A stretch of 56,764 bases of DNA from Ligilactobacillus equi DSM 15833 = JCM 10991 (GCF_000615765.1 NZ_BAMI01000008.1:1-56764); one strand, 5' to 3'; positions 29,256 to 39,032 are shown, counted from the first letter of the stretch. Translations and numbers: made by a program. Notes: generated by a model not told the origin, from the letters alone.

Positions 29256-29620
29256 ACTGTCAACAGGATTGCTAAAATAATTGCCAAAATCCCTAAGAAC
29301 AAAGTATTAGCGGCAAACTTATCAAAGTGGATGGGACTATTCTTCTTACTAGCAACGGTATGCACATCAATTTTACGTTTTTGGTAATCTTCATCCCGTT
29401 CTCCCTTGCGCTGGCTCTTAAACCAGCCACTCATTAAACTGGCATATAGCAAAATATTAATAATCGCCAGACAAACCAAAGTTAAGCCACCCATGAAGAA
29501 AATATCCGATAGTAAGCGGGCCTGACTAGTGAAACGACCAATTAAAGCCACTAAAAAAGCCACCGCACCCACTGTTCCCGTTAGTGGGAGGACGATTTTA
29601 TTTTTAAAGTTATCTATCAT
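29252..29620 (-). CDS. DUF3899 membrane protein
   Basis: 122 residues with membrane segments at about 9-27, 39-63 and 101-121 and a hydrophilic loop (QRKGERDEDYQKRKIDVH). The arrangement matches DUF3899 proteins of lactobacilli, of unknown function. ATG 29620 has AAGGATGAG upstream. It overlaps the 3' end of the HD gene on the opposite strand. Confidence 0.75.
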   Translation of the reverse strand: MIDNFKNKIVLPLTGTVGAVAFLVALIGRFTSQARLLSDIFFMGGLTLVCLAIINILLYASLMSGWFKSQRKGERDEDYQKRKIDVHTVASKKNSPIHFDKFAANTLFLGILAIILAILLTV

Positions 29621-29673
29621 CGCATCTCATCCTTAATTTTTTCTTTAGTGTAGCAAAGACCAAGGACAAATGC

Positions 29674-29707
29674 AAAAGCTCCACTGCAAAAAAGTGGAGC
29701 TTTTTTT
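29674..29707. terminator. Terminator of the YibE/F gene pair
   Basis: AAAAGCTCCACT and AGTGGAGCTTTTTTT with a short A-rich loop; the T-run on the plus strand and A-run on the minus strand allow use in both directions. Confidence 0.85.
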
Positions 29708-30473
29708 AAGCTGCTTTATGACCTTGTTTTTTATAGTGGCGACGACCTACTAAATAAGTAGTGAGCCAAATAACCAAAATAACCGCCAAGGAAGAATATA
29801 AGACCTCAACACATTGGCCGACAAAAATCTTGGAATTGAGATAGTATGATGGTTTAGCACCCAATTTATCTAATAAGATAAAAAGTGCGAGATTGCTTCC
29901 AAACATCCCAAAAAATAAAGTATTGAAAGTCATTCCCATAATCTGAAAACCAATTGTGCGTCCACTTTTATAAAGTTGACGAAGCAACATGTCCGGTTGT
30001 TGTTCTAGCAACTCCTCCAAGCCACTAGCCACTGCAATCGCCGCTTCGGCAATTGCACCTAAAGTCGCTAACATGGTGGTAGCAATTGCTAATTGTTCAA
30101 AAGAAACCCCGATTAAAAGATTAAAGGCCTCAATTTCTTCTGATTGTTCATTGGCAAAACCATGAATTTGTAAAACTTTATCAAAACCAATAATCACCAC
30201 CATAACTACAGCCATCACCAATACGGTAGCAATAAAAGCTAAGTTGGTCACATTTTCGTTATTATTTCCCATATAGATGGTAATCGCGAGGATGGTGACA
30301 CCCGCAAAAATACTTACACTTAAGGGGGCAAAACCACTAGCTATCAACAAAATTGTGATAAACAAAATTACAAAGTTCAATACAACACTAAAGTAACCCA
30401 CTAATCCTTGTTTTCCCCCCACTATGGTCATAACCACCAATAAAATTAGGGCTAATAAACTAATGGCTGACAT
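29706..30473 (-). CDS. YibE/F-like multi-pass membrane protein, second component
   Basis: 255 residues with seven or eight hydrophobic segments. LATLGAIAEAAIAVASGLEEL and GRTIGFQIMGMTFNTLFFGM correspond to the conserved YibE/F core (GA..D.A..I and G.....M.NTL). The start ATG follows GGAGGG. Its 5' end overlaps the 3' end of the partner gene by 14 bases, so the two are coupled. Function unknown; proposed to be a transporter or export component. Confidence 0.82.
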   Translation of the reverse strand: MSAISLLALILLVVMTIVGGKQGLVGYFSVVLNFVILFITILLIASGFAPLSVSIFAGVTILAITIYMGNNNENVTNLAFIATVLVMAVVMVVIIGFDKVLQIHGFANEQSEEIEAFNLLIGVSFEQLAIATTMLATLGAIAEAAIAVASGLEELLEQQPDMLLRQLYKSGRTIGFQIMGMTFNTLFFGMFGSNLALFILLDKLGAKPSYYLNSKIFVGQCVEVLYSSLAVILVIWLTTYLVGRRHYKKQGHKAA

Positions 30474-31575
30474 CTTTTTTCCCTCCTAAAGCTTGAGCTG
30501 CCAAAAAGGCGGCTGTCGGTACCACTAAGGCAATACCAATCCCACTAATCAAAGATTGAACTACTCCAAGTGACATGGTCCATTCAAAGGTATAAGCAAT
30601 AGTATTACCCGTCCGAAAATAAAGCACTCCTATGGCAAAACTTTCCGCAAAGAAAACTAAAAACAAGACATTAATTAGCGGACCCATGATAGACTTACCA
30701 ACTTGGTGACCCGATTTAAATAATTGGGTCTTAGAAACTTCTGGCATGGAAGCCTTCATTTCAAAAACAGTCGAAACAATGTCAGTGGCCGCATCCATCA
30801 CAGCCCCCAACAACCCAATTAAGGTAATTGAGAAAAATAATTGTTCGGGGTCTTGAGTCGCCATGTCTAAAGCTTCATAATGAAGACCTTTGCTATCAGT
30901 TAACCACAAAGCTCCATAGCCTAACAAGAGGCCTAAGCCCGTCCCAATAATAATCGAACTAAAAGTTACCCAACATTGCTTATTGAAGCCCAGCACAATC
31001 ACTAAAGAGAGACCTGTAAAAATCAGGGCTCCCAAAGCGAAAATCCAAAAGAAATAAGTCTGATTCCAGGCGACATCAAATTGAACCAAAGCAAGGAAAA
31101 TCACAAAATTAATGGCCACGCTAAACAAGGAACGTAAACCTTGAAAACGCATGGTTAAAAACAACAGACTAAAAATTAACCAACATAACATCAGTAGGTA
31201 AGTATCTCGTTTATAAGTTGCGATACTAGCATTAATCTTGCCCTTTTTAACCTGATGGACATCCAAGAATATTTGTTGACCAACCTTGAATTTCTGGTCC
31301 AATGCTCCTGATTTAGAATAATTATTTTTTAAATTTACGCTCCAATTACGATATTTTCCATTTAAGATTTTCAGTTTTAAATACTGACTAGTAACGCGAT
31401 CGTGATTATCAAATTCATCGCTTTGCGCTTGTCCGGGACCATTGTTTACCTTAACCACCTGACCAATTGGTTGCTGGTATAAAAAAGCATCATGGCTAGT
31501 AACAACATAAATAACCAAACCCAACAATAACAAAGCGACAACTTCAAGTAAACGTGCGCTTTTATTTTTTAACAC
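30460..31575 (-). CDS. YibE/F-like membrane protein, first component with extracytoplasmic domain
   Basis: 371 residues: an N-terminal membrane anchor (about 9-26), an extracytoplasmic beta-rich domain of about 95 residues (QPIGQVVKVNNGPGQAQSDE through GQQIFLDVHQVKKGKI), then seven or so membrane segments with LLGAVMDAATDIVSTVFEM and GHQVGKSIMGPLINVLFLVF. This is the classic YibE/F architecture. GTG 31575 follows GGGAG by 7 nt. Partner gene overlaps downstream. Confidence 0.85.
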   Translation of the reverse strand: MLKNKSARLLEVVALLLLGLVIYVVTSHDAFLYQQPIGQVVKVNNGPGQAQSDEFDNHDRVTSQYLKLKILNGKYRNWSVNLKNNYSKSGALDQKFKVGQQIFLDVHQVKKGKINASIATYKRDTYLLMLCWLIFSLLFLTMRFQGLRSLFSVAINFVIFLALVQFDVAWNQTYFFWIFALGALIFTGLSLVIVLGFNKQCWVTFSSIIIGTGLGLLLGYGALWLTDSKGLHYEALDMATQDPEQLFFSITLIGLLGAVMDAATDIVSTVFEMKASMPEVSKTQLFKSGHQVGKSIMGPLINVLFLVFFAESFAIGVLYFRTGNTIAYTFEWTMSLGVVQSLISGIGIALVVPTAAFLAAQALGGKKDVSH

Positions 31576-31631
31576 AAAAAGACTCCCTTACTGCAAACTA
31601 AGCCTAAAGTAACACGCTCGTAGGCAAAATA

Positions 31632-31664
31632 AAAGCCTTTGGTTAATTTTTAACCAAAAGCTTA
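31632..31664 (-). terminator. nagB terminator
   Basis: AGCTTTTGGTTAA / TTAACCAAAGGCTTTT stem on the minus strand, 10 nt after the nagB stop. Confidence 0.85.
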
Positions 31665-31670
31665 AGAAAT

Positions 31671-32411
31671 TCAATAAATATGTTGCACATGCTCAGTAAC
31701 CCATTCGCTTGGTAAAAGCGCAGCAGCAGCCTCATCTAACAAAACCGTGACGTGGGGGTGCTTTTGTAAGACACTGGCTGGGAGGTCCTCCGTTACCTTC
31801 CCTGTAAGAGCTTCCTTGACAGCTTGGGCCTTTTCAGGACCAAAAGCCATTAGAAGAATCTGCTTGGCTTGTAAAATATTACCTATTCCTTGAGTTAAGG
31901 CCTGGGTTGGTACCTGACTTTCATCTTTAAAATAACGACTGTTAGCTTTAATGGTGGAAGGAGTTAAATTAACCACATGCGTAGTAGAGGTAAATGGTGT
32001 CCCAGGTTCATTAAAACCAATGTGGCCGTTTTGCCCGATACCTAAAATTTGGAGATCTATCGGATTTGTGGCTATAATCCAGTTATAGTGAGTACATTCA
32101 ACCTTGGCTGAAGGGGCCATCCCATCAGGAAGATATGTTTCAGCGAAAGGTTTTTGGTTGAATAAGTTACTTTGCATATAGTAACGATAACTTTGGGGAT
32201 GATTACCATCTAAGCCCACATATTCATCCAGATTAATAGCGATACAATCCCGAAAATCTAGGTCACTTTGGCATAATTCCCGATATAAACCCTCCGGGGT
32301 ACCTCCAGTGGCTAAACCAAACGTCCGGGCTCCATGCTTATAAGCCTGGCGGAAAATTTTCACTCCTTGACGGTCTGCATCTTTTTGATTTTTTACAACA
32401 AGCACTTTCAT
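31671..32411 (-). CDS. nagB: Glucosamine-6-phosphate deaminase
   Basis: A 246-residue sugar isomerase-fold enzyme: FGLATGGTPEGLY phosphate loop, INLDEYVGLDGNHPQSY and LGIGQNGHIGFNEPGTP catalytic motifs. It turns glucosamine 6-phosphate into fructose 6-phosphate and ammonia, the last step of amino sugar use. Start ATG 32411 has AGAGAGGAAG upstream; an earlier in-frame start would fall in the promoter. Single gene with its own terminator, NagR-like operators and a cre site. Confidence 0.96.
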   Translation of the reverse strand: MKVLVVKNQKDADRQGVKIFRQAYKHGARTFGLATGGTPEGLYRELCQSDLDFRDCIAINLDEYVGLDGNHPQSYRYYMQSNLFNQKPFAETYLPDGMAPSAKVECTHYNWIIATNPIDLQILGIGQNGHIGFNEPGTPFTSTTHVVNLTPSTIKANSRYFKDESQVPTQALTQGIGNILQAKQILLMAFGPEKAQAVKEALTGKVTEDLPASVLQKHPHVTVLLDEAAAALLPSEWVTEHVQHIY

Positions 32412-32435
32412 AGCATTCTTCCTCTCTTGTACATT

Positions 32436-32487
32436 TTGGTATATACCAATTATACGTCTAGACCAATTTTTATGCAAGCGGAAACAA
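32436..32487 (-). promoter_or_regulatory. nagB promoter with two NagR/YvoA-type operators and a cre site
   Basis: Minus strand -35 TTGCAT (32477-32472), 17-nt spacer, -10 TATAAT (32454-32449). TTGGTATATACCAA (32436-32449) is a perfect dyad at the -10, and ATTGGTCTAGAC (32467-32456) lies in the spacer; both resemble GntR-family NagR sites. ATGCAAGCGGAAACAA (32472-32487, plus strand) fits the WTGNNARCGNWWWCAW cre consensus and covers the -35. Confidence 0.8.
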
Positions 32488-32517
32488 AAAGACCAGCCCA
32501 TTTTTTGAGCTGATCTT
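32486..32517 (-). terminator. Terminator of the ABC-F gene
   Basis: AGATCAGC / GCTGGTCT stem (one G-U pair) followed on the minus strand by TTTTTGTTT, 5 nt after the stop. It partly overlaps the upstream edge of the nagB cre site. Confidence 0.78.
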
Positions 32518-32521
32518 GACC

Positions 32522-34147
32522 TTATTTGTATAATTCAGCAACTTGTGCTTGAACCGTTTCGTGGTTCAAAAATTCGTCATAAGTTGTTTCAATCCGGTCC
32601 ACGCAACCTTTAGCAGATACTTCCACAATGTGGTTCGCTACGGTTTGAATCACTTGATGGTCATGGGAAGTCAAAATAATGGCTCCTGGGAAATCAACCA
32701 AAGCATCATTTAGAGAAGTAATAGACTCCAAATCTAAGTGGTTAGTTGGGTCATCCAAGACTAAGACATTAGCCTTTTGGAGCATCATTTTAGATAAGAG
32801 ACAGCGAACTTTTTCTCCCCCAGATAAAACACCGACTTCTTTTTCGATATCATCTCCAGAAAAGAGCATCTTCCCTAAGAAACCACGTAAGAAAGTATTA
32901 TCGTTTTCTTCTTTAGAAGCAAATTGCCGTAACCAATCTAAGATGGACTGATGTTTATCATCAAAAGCGGCGTTTAAGTCCCGACCCATGTAAGAACGAC
33001 TAGTAGTTTGCCCCCAAGTCACTGTTCCTTCATCCGGTTGGATTTCACCTGCCAAGATTTGCATCATGGTTGTCGCCGCCAAGTCATTTTGAGAAATGAT
33101 AGCCGTCTTTTCACCCGGACGTAAGATAAAGGAAATATTATCCAAAATTTTCACACCGTCAATGGTCTTCGAAACATTTTCAACTTTAACTAAGTCATTT
33201 CCTAATTCTCTTTCCATTTCAAACTTCACAAACGGATATTTCCGAGAAGATGGCTTGATGTCGTCCAAGGTAATCTTTTCTAATTGTTTCTTTCGGGAAG
33301 TGGCTTGTTTAGATTTAGAAGCATTAGCAGAAAACCGAGCGATAAACTCTTGGAGTTCCTTTGATTTTTTCTTCTTTTTTAGCATTAGCATTCGCTTGTA
33401 GCTTAGCAGCTAACTGGCTTGATTCTAACCAGAAATCATAGTTCCCTACAAACATCTTAATCTTCCCAAAATCTACGTCACACATTTGGTACATACTTGG
33501 TTCAAAAAGTGACGGTCGTGAGAAACAACAATCACAATGTTAGGGTAATCCGCCAAGAAATCTTCTAACCAGGAAATAGTTTTCACATCTAAACCGTTAG
33601 TCGGTTCGTCAAGCAATAAGATATCTGGTTGACCAAATAGGGCTTGCGCCAAGAGCACCTTAACCTTATCTTTTTCGGCTAATTCAGACATCATTTGGTA
33701 GTGCATGTCTTCACCAATTCCTAAAGATTGTAATAACTGAGAGGCATCAGGTTCGGCGTTCCACCCGTCCATTTCCGCAAATTCCCCTTCAAGTTCAGCG
33801 GCTCTAATCCCATCTTCTTCGGAGAAGTCTTCCTTAGCGTATAAGGCATCCTTTTCCTTCATGATTTGGTAAAGCTGTTTGTGTCCTTGAATCACCGTAT
33901 CCATGACCGTAAATTCTTCAAAACCGAAGTGGTCTTGACTTAAGCTAGACATCCGCTCATTAGGCCCCATACTGATTGTCCCAGTAGTGGGTTTGATTTC
34001 GCCTTCTAATAGCCGTAAAAATGTAGATTTCCCAGCCCCATTGGCCCCAATTACCCCATAACAGTTACCCGGGGTAAATTTTAAGTTAACTTCATCGTAT
34101 AAAAGACGACCTGAAAAGTTTAAACTTAAATCATTAACTGTAATCAC
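32522..34147 (-). pseudogene. ABC-F family ribosome-associated ATPase, two compensating frameshifts
   Basis: The first half has Walker A GANGAGKSTFLR, LLDEPTNGLD and VSHDRHFLNQVC; then the frame breaks near 33480 (ACCAAATG, one C short of the family reading) and is restored near 33360 where a base is extra (ATCAAAGGAA). Between the two the reading CDVDFGKIKMFVGNYDFWLE is clear in another frame. The second half has a degenerate Walker A (ISQNDLAATTMMQIL), LSGGEKVRCL and VLDDPTNHLD. Repaired length is 541 residues, the family norm. GTG 34147 start with GAGG upstream. ABC-F proteins act on ribosomes in translation or antibiotic protection; no resistance specificity can be inferred. Confidence 0.88.
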
Positions 34148-34228
34148 GCTTTATTTTCCTCACTTTTTCTTTTTGCTCCCCTTAAAGTACCATACCTCTC
34201 CCCCAAAAAGCAAATTTTTCCAAAAGAA

Positions 34229-34248
34229 AAAGGCCCCGTAGGACCTTT
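34229..34248 (-). terminator. Terminator of the MapZ-like gene
   Basis: AAAGGTCC - TACG - GGGCCTTT with a following TTTTT on the minus strand, 10 nt after the stop. Confidence 0.8.
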
Positions 34249-34258
34249 GATACCATTT

Positions 34259-35561
34259 TTATTCATCTACAACTGGAATGGCTTCCTCATCAGTACCAGT
34301 TTCAACACTCTGTGTTACATTAGGTTCTTTATTACTCTGATTGCCATCATTACTACCACCAACTGGATTAGTTGGTGGAACATAGGAACTGTGGCTTCTC
34401 CTTGCAACACCACCATTGCTTGACGTTGCACTCCCCCATGGTGTAGTAGTTGTCGTAGTGGTATCTTCAGTTGCTTGATCGATAGTCTCTTCAGAAGATG
34501 ATTCTGATTCTGATGATGATGCTTCAGAAGAACTTTCGCTAGAAACCTCTTCACTACTTGTTTCTTCTTGAGCGGAATCCTCCCGCTTAGCTAACACCTT
34601 TAGAGCCTTGGTCAACTTCTTATTGATTGTCTTAGCTTGCGCAAAGGCTTGATAGTCGGCAAGTTGGTCTTGTAAGTCCTTGACGTCATCTTCGCTAACA
34701 GACTGCTTTAACTTACCATGCTATTGTAAAGATTATCTACCTTACCACTTAATTTACTTAGTTCATCAGCCTTACTTACCAAATTATTATAGAATTTTAC
34801 ACGTTTTGCATAATAGGTTGGTAAAACCGTTTCTACACTGGTTTCACTTAAATTATTTTTAAGCTGGCTCGCATCACTTCCCACAGATGACTTATACAAT
34901 CCTGCCATATCTTTCAAATCTTGACTAGCATCACGATCTTCTAAGGCTTGCTTTCCTGCCTTGCTAAACGCGCATACTTTTGTTTTTCAGAGGTTTCAGA
35001 ACCACTTTTAGCGTACGCTGCCAACTTGTTCATATCACTTTGACTTGCTTGATCAGTTAAATCGCTTTGGTCATTCGTAAAAGCTCTAGCTACAATATCT
35101 TGGGCTTCTTGGGCAGAAACATCTTGGTTGTTACTCTTGCTCAAGAAGAAGTAGCCTCCGATGACAACTAATAAGAGGGCTAACACCAACCAAAGTAACT
35201 TTTTGCCACCTTTTTTACCCCCCTTATTCTTGGAAGACTTGTGTCCTTTATGGTGGGGAGAAACGCGCCGTAGGGGGGCATTTCCCGTCACGGGAACTTC
35301 CGCTTCTTGTGTTGAAGTTAGATGCTCAGAAGATGCCTCTCTTTCAGGCTTTTGCGTACTTCCAAAGGAAATCCGGTCATTCTCATCAAAATTAACTTTT
35401 TGTGACTCTTCTTTTTTAGCCTGTGAATGCTTACCTGAAGGTTGCTTGAAGATATCAATGATTAATTCTTTTTGCGCAGAACGTTTGGCGTTTTTGGCCT
35501 CTTCTTCGCGCCGACGCTTCTCAGTACGAGAAAGTAGTGTTTTTTCATCTTTTTCAGTCAT
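34259..35561 (-). pseudogene. Single-pass membrane protein with Ser/Thr-rich tail, MapZ-like; two frameshifts
   Basis: Three consecutive frames form one protein of about 434 residues once a base is restored near 34970 (YAR|FSKAGKQALEDRD) and near 34720 (LYNS|HGKLKQSVSEDD). Order: charged cytoplasmic region (1-120, with RTEKRRREEEAKNAKRSAQ), membrane segment 122-140, extracellular helical domain (about 150-330), then a Ser/Glu- and Thr-rich linker and a short C-terminal part. This topology and the helical extracellular domain resemble MapZ/LocZ, the septum-positioning protein of cocci, and related proteins in lactobacilli. The MapZ call is an inference; a generic cell-envelope protein is the alternative. 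Both lesions are single deletions. Confidence 0.6.
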
Positions 35562-35672
35562 TTTTTTCTCCTATATTTTTAAAAAATTTATACCAAATGG
35601 CTTTAAATTTAACTCAATTTTATCATTTCCGTGCTAGAATAAAGTTAGATAAGATACGAAAGGATGAGTATT

Positions 35673-35918
35673 ATGAGCGAAAATGTTTTCTTTAACCCTG
35701 GTCAAGCCATTGCCAGTGACTATGACTATAACAAAGCCTATATTGCCGCCCAAATCTATCACCAAAAGTCACAAGCCCCCGTCCTAATTGTGCAAAGTAA
35801 AGACGGACATCCTTACTATATTTTTGATGAAGCCACAGCCCTTAAACAAGAAGAAGCTGTCAAAAAACAGCAACAAGCTTATCACGTGGTCTCTCGTATC
35901 ACGCCCGAAGATCATTAA
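35673..35918 (+). CDS. Conserved-looking small protein of unknown function (81 aa)
   Basis: ATG 35673 lies 8 nt after AAAGGA. The protein (MSENVFFNPGQAIASDYDYN, then APVLIVQSKDGHPYYIFDEA, a basic/Gln-rich helix and a short tail) is soluble and mixed alpha/beta with no cysteine. I do not recognise the family. It has a terminator inside the 3' end of the convergent GNAT gene, and starts 112 bp from the divergent MapZ-like gene, so it is a single-gene unit. Confidence 0.7.
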   Translation: MSENVFFNPGQAIASDYDYNKAYIAAQIYHQKSQAPVLIVQSKDGHPYYIFDEATALKQEEAVKKQQQAYHVVSRITPEDH

Positions 35919-36412
35919 ACTTCTTTTAAGTATTCATTAAATCCCCGGCCCCTAGAGCTGGGGATTTTTTGATAAAACCGATATCCGCAACGTTTTACTA
36001 CCGCCTGACTTCGCTGGTTATCTTCTCTGATTAAAGCATGAATTTCATGTAAATTCAACTTTTCTTTGTTGAGTTTTTCTAAAATTCCCACGGCCCGCGT
36101 CATAATCCCTTGACCCCAGGCAGAAGACGCTAACCAATAACCGAGGTCCGCCTTACCTTTTTGCCAATCAATATCATGCAGATCAATCATTCCAACTAAC
36201 TTCGGGCCTTGATAAATCAGATAACTCCGACAATTATCGGTCAATACTTCTTTGGCTATTATGTATTCTAGATATTGGTCTAAATCCTGGTGGTTTTGAA
36301 TCTCGTCGACCCAACTGAGCTGCTGATTAAGCTCCTGACGACTTTGATCTAGGACCTCAAAAAATTCCTGGCGGTCTACCTCAAAAATACTTCTTAAACT
36401 AATTACTTGCAC
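35915..36412 (-). CDS. GNAT family N-acetyltransferase (RimJ/RimL type)
   Basis: 165 residues. YLIYQGPKLVGMIDLHDID, ADLGYWLASSAWGQGIMTRA and HALIREDNQRSQAVVKRCGY match the RimJ/RimL acetyl-CoA binding core; the Q-GIMTRA segment is the pyrophosphate loop. It acetylates an amino group of a protein or small molecule that cannot be named. GTG 36412 is chosen for the GGAGG 7-8 nt upstream. It overlaps the 3' end of the 81-aa gene by four bases. Confidence 0.85.
   Translation of the reverse strand: MQVISLRSIFEVDRQEFFEVLDQSRQELNQQLSWVDEIQNHQDLDQYLEYIIAKEVLTDNCRSYLIYQGPKLVGMIDLHDIDWQKGKADLGYWLASSAWGQGIMTRAVGILEKLNKEKLNLHEIHALIREDNQRSQAVVKRCGYRFYQKIPSSRGRGFNEYLKEV
35939..35970 (+). terminator. Terminator of the 81-aa gene, lying inside the antisense GNAT coding region
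   Basis: AAATCCCC and GGGGATTTTTT around a 13-nt loop, 20 nt after the 35918 stop; it overlaps the last codons of the convergent gene. Confidence 0.75.
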
Positions 36413-36432
36413 TCTTTCACCTCCTGACAAAA

Positions 36433-36455
36433 AAAGTCCGCACAGCACGGACTTT
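36433..36455 (-). terminator. prs terminator
   Basis: AAAGTCCG - CACAGCA - CGGACTTT, 17 nt after prs. It lies within the leader of the GNAT gene. Confidence 0.82.
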
Positions 36456-36471
36456 CTTCATTTTTTTGTAT

Positions 36472-37455
36472 TTAGTTTGCTTCTGGGTTACGGAAACGTG
36501 TATTAAACAATGGACTAACTGGTTTGTTTTCGTGAATCCGCATAATGGCATCCCCAATTAAAGGACCAACGGAAACTTGAACCAATTTTTCAATTTGTTT
36601 TTCTTCTGGTAATTGAATGGAGTCTGTTACCACCATCTTCTTGATTGGTGATTTTTCAATCCGTTCGATGGCTGGACCAGAGAAGACAGGGTGCGTAGCA
36701 CAGACATAAACTTCTGTTGCACCAGCATCCTTTAAGGCTTGCGCTGCCAAAGTAATCGTTCCAGCCGTATCAATCATATCATCGATTAAGATACAACGCT
36801 TGCCTTCAACTGAACCAATAATGTTCATCACTTCGGCCACGTTAGCCTTAGGACGACGCTTATCAATGATGGCAATTGGCGCCTTCAAAAATTCAGCTAA
36901 CTTCCGTGCCCGAGTTACCCCACCATGGTCCGGTGAAACCACAACCGCGTCTTTTTCCAAACCGTTAGTTAAGAAGTAGTCCGCCAACAATGGAGCTCCC
37001 ATCAAGTGATCAACAGGGATGTCGAAGAAACCTTGAATTTGCGCTGCGTGTAAGTCTAAGACGATGGCCCGGTCAGCCCCTGCCTTTTCGATCATATCTG
37101 CGACTAACTTAGCTGTGATTGGTTCCCGCGAACGAGCTTTACGGTCTTGACGCGCATAACCGTAGTAAGGAATTACCACGTTAATGGTTGCCGCACTAGC
37201 ACGACGTAAGGCATCAACCATAATTAATAATTCCATCAAATTGTCGTTAACTGGTGCAGAAGTTGATTGGACAATAAAGATTTCGTCCCCACGGATACTT
37301 TCTTCAATGTTAATCCGGATTTCTCCATCGCTAAAGCGGTCAACTGACATCTTACCTAAAGGAATGCCAACTGTTTGAGAAATCTTTTCAGCTAAAGGTT
37401 TATTTGAGTTCAAAGCGAATATTTTCATCTGTGAACCAGCGTTTTGTTCAGACAT
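36472..37455 (-). CDS. prs: Ribose-phosphate pyrophosphokinase (PRPP synthetase)
   Basis: 327 residues, class I PRPP synthetase: [38 protein letters not shown] (ATP), [12 protein letters not shown]-type loop seen as [18 protein letters not shown], and [13 protein letters not shown] for the ribose phosphate. It makes PRPP for nucleotide, His and Trp synthesis and for PurR signalling. ATG 37455 follows GGAGG by 5 nt. Downstream of glmU by 95 nt, probably co-transcribed with it, as commonly found. Confidence 0.97.
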   Translation of the reverse strand: MSEQNAGSQMKIFALNSNKPLAEKISQTVGIPLGKMSVDRFSDGEIRINIEESIRGDEIFIVQSTSAPVNDNLMELLIMVDALRRASAATINVVIPYYGYARQDRKARSREPITAKLVADMIEKAGADRAIVLDLHAAQIQGFFDIPVDHLMGAPLLADYFLTNGLEKDAVVVSPDHGGVTRARKLAEFLKAPIAIIDKRRPKANVAEVMNIIGSVEGKRCILIDDMIDTAGTITLAAQALKDAGATEVYVCATHPVFSGPAIERIEKSPIKKMVVTDSIQLPEEKQIEKLVQVSVGPLIGDAIMRIHENKPVSPLFNTRFRNPEAN

Positions 37456-37550
37456 AACAGCCTCCATAATTTAATTCAGTATTATCCATCTATAAATATA
37501 AGTCATTTTCCCGGTTAAAATCAAGCTCTTTGACAAAACTTTTCGGGTTA

Positions 37551-38951
37551 TTACTCATTTTTTGTTTCTGCATCTTTGGCTGCTTGCGCCACTGGGTAAC
37601 GGTCGAAGTAGCCCTTCTTATTTATCTGACGCCCCCGAGCAATTCCCATATCATGGGCATCAATATCATCGGTAATCGTAGAACCAGCTGCTACATAGGC
37701 ATGGTCAGCAATATTGACAGGACCAATGATGTTAGAACCGGAACCGATAAAGGAGTAGTCGCCAACATTCGTGTGGTGCTTATTTACCCCATCGTAGTTC
37801 ACAAAGACCGTCCCACAACCAACATTGATATCTTGACCTAAAGTGGCATCGCCCACATAAGTTAAGTGACCAACCTTAGTATTCTTACCCAAGGTAGCCT
37901 TCTTGACTTCGACAAAGTTACCGATGTGAACACCTTCGCCGATGTCGGCTTGTGGGCGCAAATGACTGTAAGGTCCAATGTTAGAGCCTTGACGCATAAT
38001 GGCATTTTCTAAATAAGAAGAAGTAACTGTTACTTGATTTTCGAGTACAGTATCCACCAAAGTTGAGTTAGCCGTAATGTAGCAATCTTCACCAATCACA
38101 GTTTTACCCTTGAGGCTTACACCGGCTTCAATGACTGTATCAGCTCCAATTTGTACATCAGCATCAATGTAAGTCGCTGTAGGGTTAACTAAAGTTACCC
38201 CGTTTTGCATGTGACTTTGGTTAATCCGCGCTTGCATTACTTGGCTAGCCTTAGCTAAAGCCACACGGTCGTTAACCCCCATAGATTCTTCAAAGTTCTT
38301 CATTTGGTAAGCCGCGACCACCTTACCTTGACTTTGGAAAATTTCCATCACATCAGGTAAGTAGTACTCACCTTGAGCATTATCATTTTTGACTTGGTGT
38401 AAGGCTTCAAAAAGCGCCTTGTTGTCGAAGCAGTAAACCCCCGTATTAATTTCTTGTACTTCAGCTTCTTCAGGTGTAGCGTCCTTTTGTTCCACAATTT
38501 TTTCCACAATACCAATTTCATTGCGAATAATCCGGCCGTAACCAAAAGGATTAGGCGTGTGGGCGGTTAAAACCGTGGCCACCGCACCTTTAGATTGGTG
38601 ATATTGGAATAATTCTTGGAAAGTTTGGGCGGTAAACAAAGGCGTATCACCACAAGCAATCAAAGTCATCCCATCTTGATCACCTAAGATATCTTCAGCC
38701 TGTAAGACAGCGTGGCCGGTCCCTAGTTGTTCTGCTTGTAAGGCATACTTAGTCCGGTTACCTAAAGTTTCTTCTACTTTTTGTGCCCCATGGCCGACAA
38801 TCGTTACCACTTCATCCATATCATTTTTTTCGATTTGGGTTAAGACATGATCCACCATCGGCTTACCACACACAGGGTGTAAAACCTTGTATAATTTGGA
38901 TTTCATCCGGGTACCTTTACCCGCTGCCAAGATAACGGCAAATTTTTTCAT
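37551..38951 (-). CDS. glmU: Bifunctional GlcNAc-1-phosphate uridyltransferase / glucosamine-1-phosphate acetyltransferase
   Basis: 466 residues. N-terminal nucleotidyltransferase with [20 protein letters not shown] and [12 protein letters not shown]-terminal left-handed beta-helix hexapeptide repeats (from about residue 250), ending in a positively charged tail. Makes UDP-GlcNAc, the donor for MurA in this window and for wall and teichoic acid synthesis. ATG 38951 is used; a TTG lies one codon earlier and the RBS (GAGTGA) is weak. Between purR and prs. Confidence 0.97.
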   Translation of the reverse strand: MKKFAVILAAGKGTRMKSKLYKVLHPVCGKPMVDHVLTQIEKNDMDEVVTIVGHGAQKVEETLGNRTKYALQAEQLGTGHAVLQAEDILGDQDGMTLIACGDTPLFTAQTFQELFQYHQSKGAVATVLTAHTPNPFGYGRIIRNEIGIVEKIVEQKDATPEEAEVQEINTGVYCFDNKALFEALHQVKNDNAQGEYYLPDVMEIFQSQGKVVAAYQMKNFEESMGVNDRVALAKASQVMQARINQSHMQNGVTLVNPTATYIDADVQIGADTVIEAGVSLKGKTVIGEDCYITANSTLVDTVLENQVTVTSSYLENAIMRQGSNIGPYSHLRPQADIGEGVHIGNFVEVKKATLGKNTKVGHLTYVGDATLGQDINVGCGTVFVNYDGVNKHHTNVGDYSFIGSGSNIIGPVNIADHAYVAAGSTITDDIDAHDMGIARGRQINKKGYFDRYPVAQAAKDAETKNE

Positions 38952-39032
38952 CAAATTTCACTCATTTCTCTAAACACTTAATTTTTACCTCCCTATTATA
39001 GCGCATTTAACCTTGACTTTCATCAAGCAAAA

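Noticed and set aside
33473-34147. N-terminal half of the ABC-F gene as an independent single-domain ABC protein
   Set aside because: The second half follows in the same frame with family sequence in the gap, so it is one protein broken by indels.
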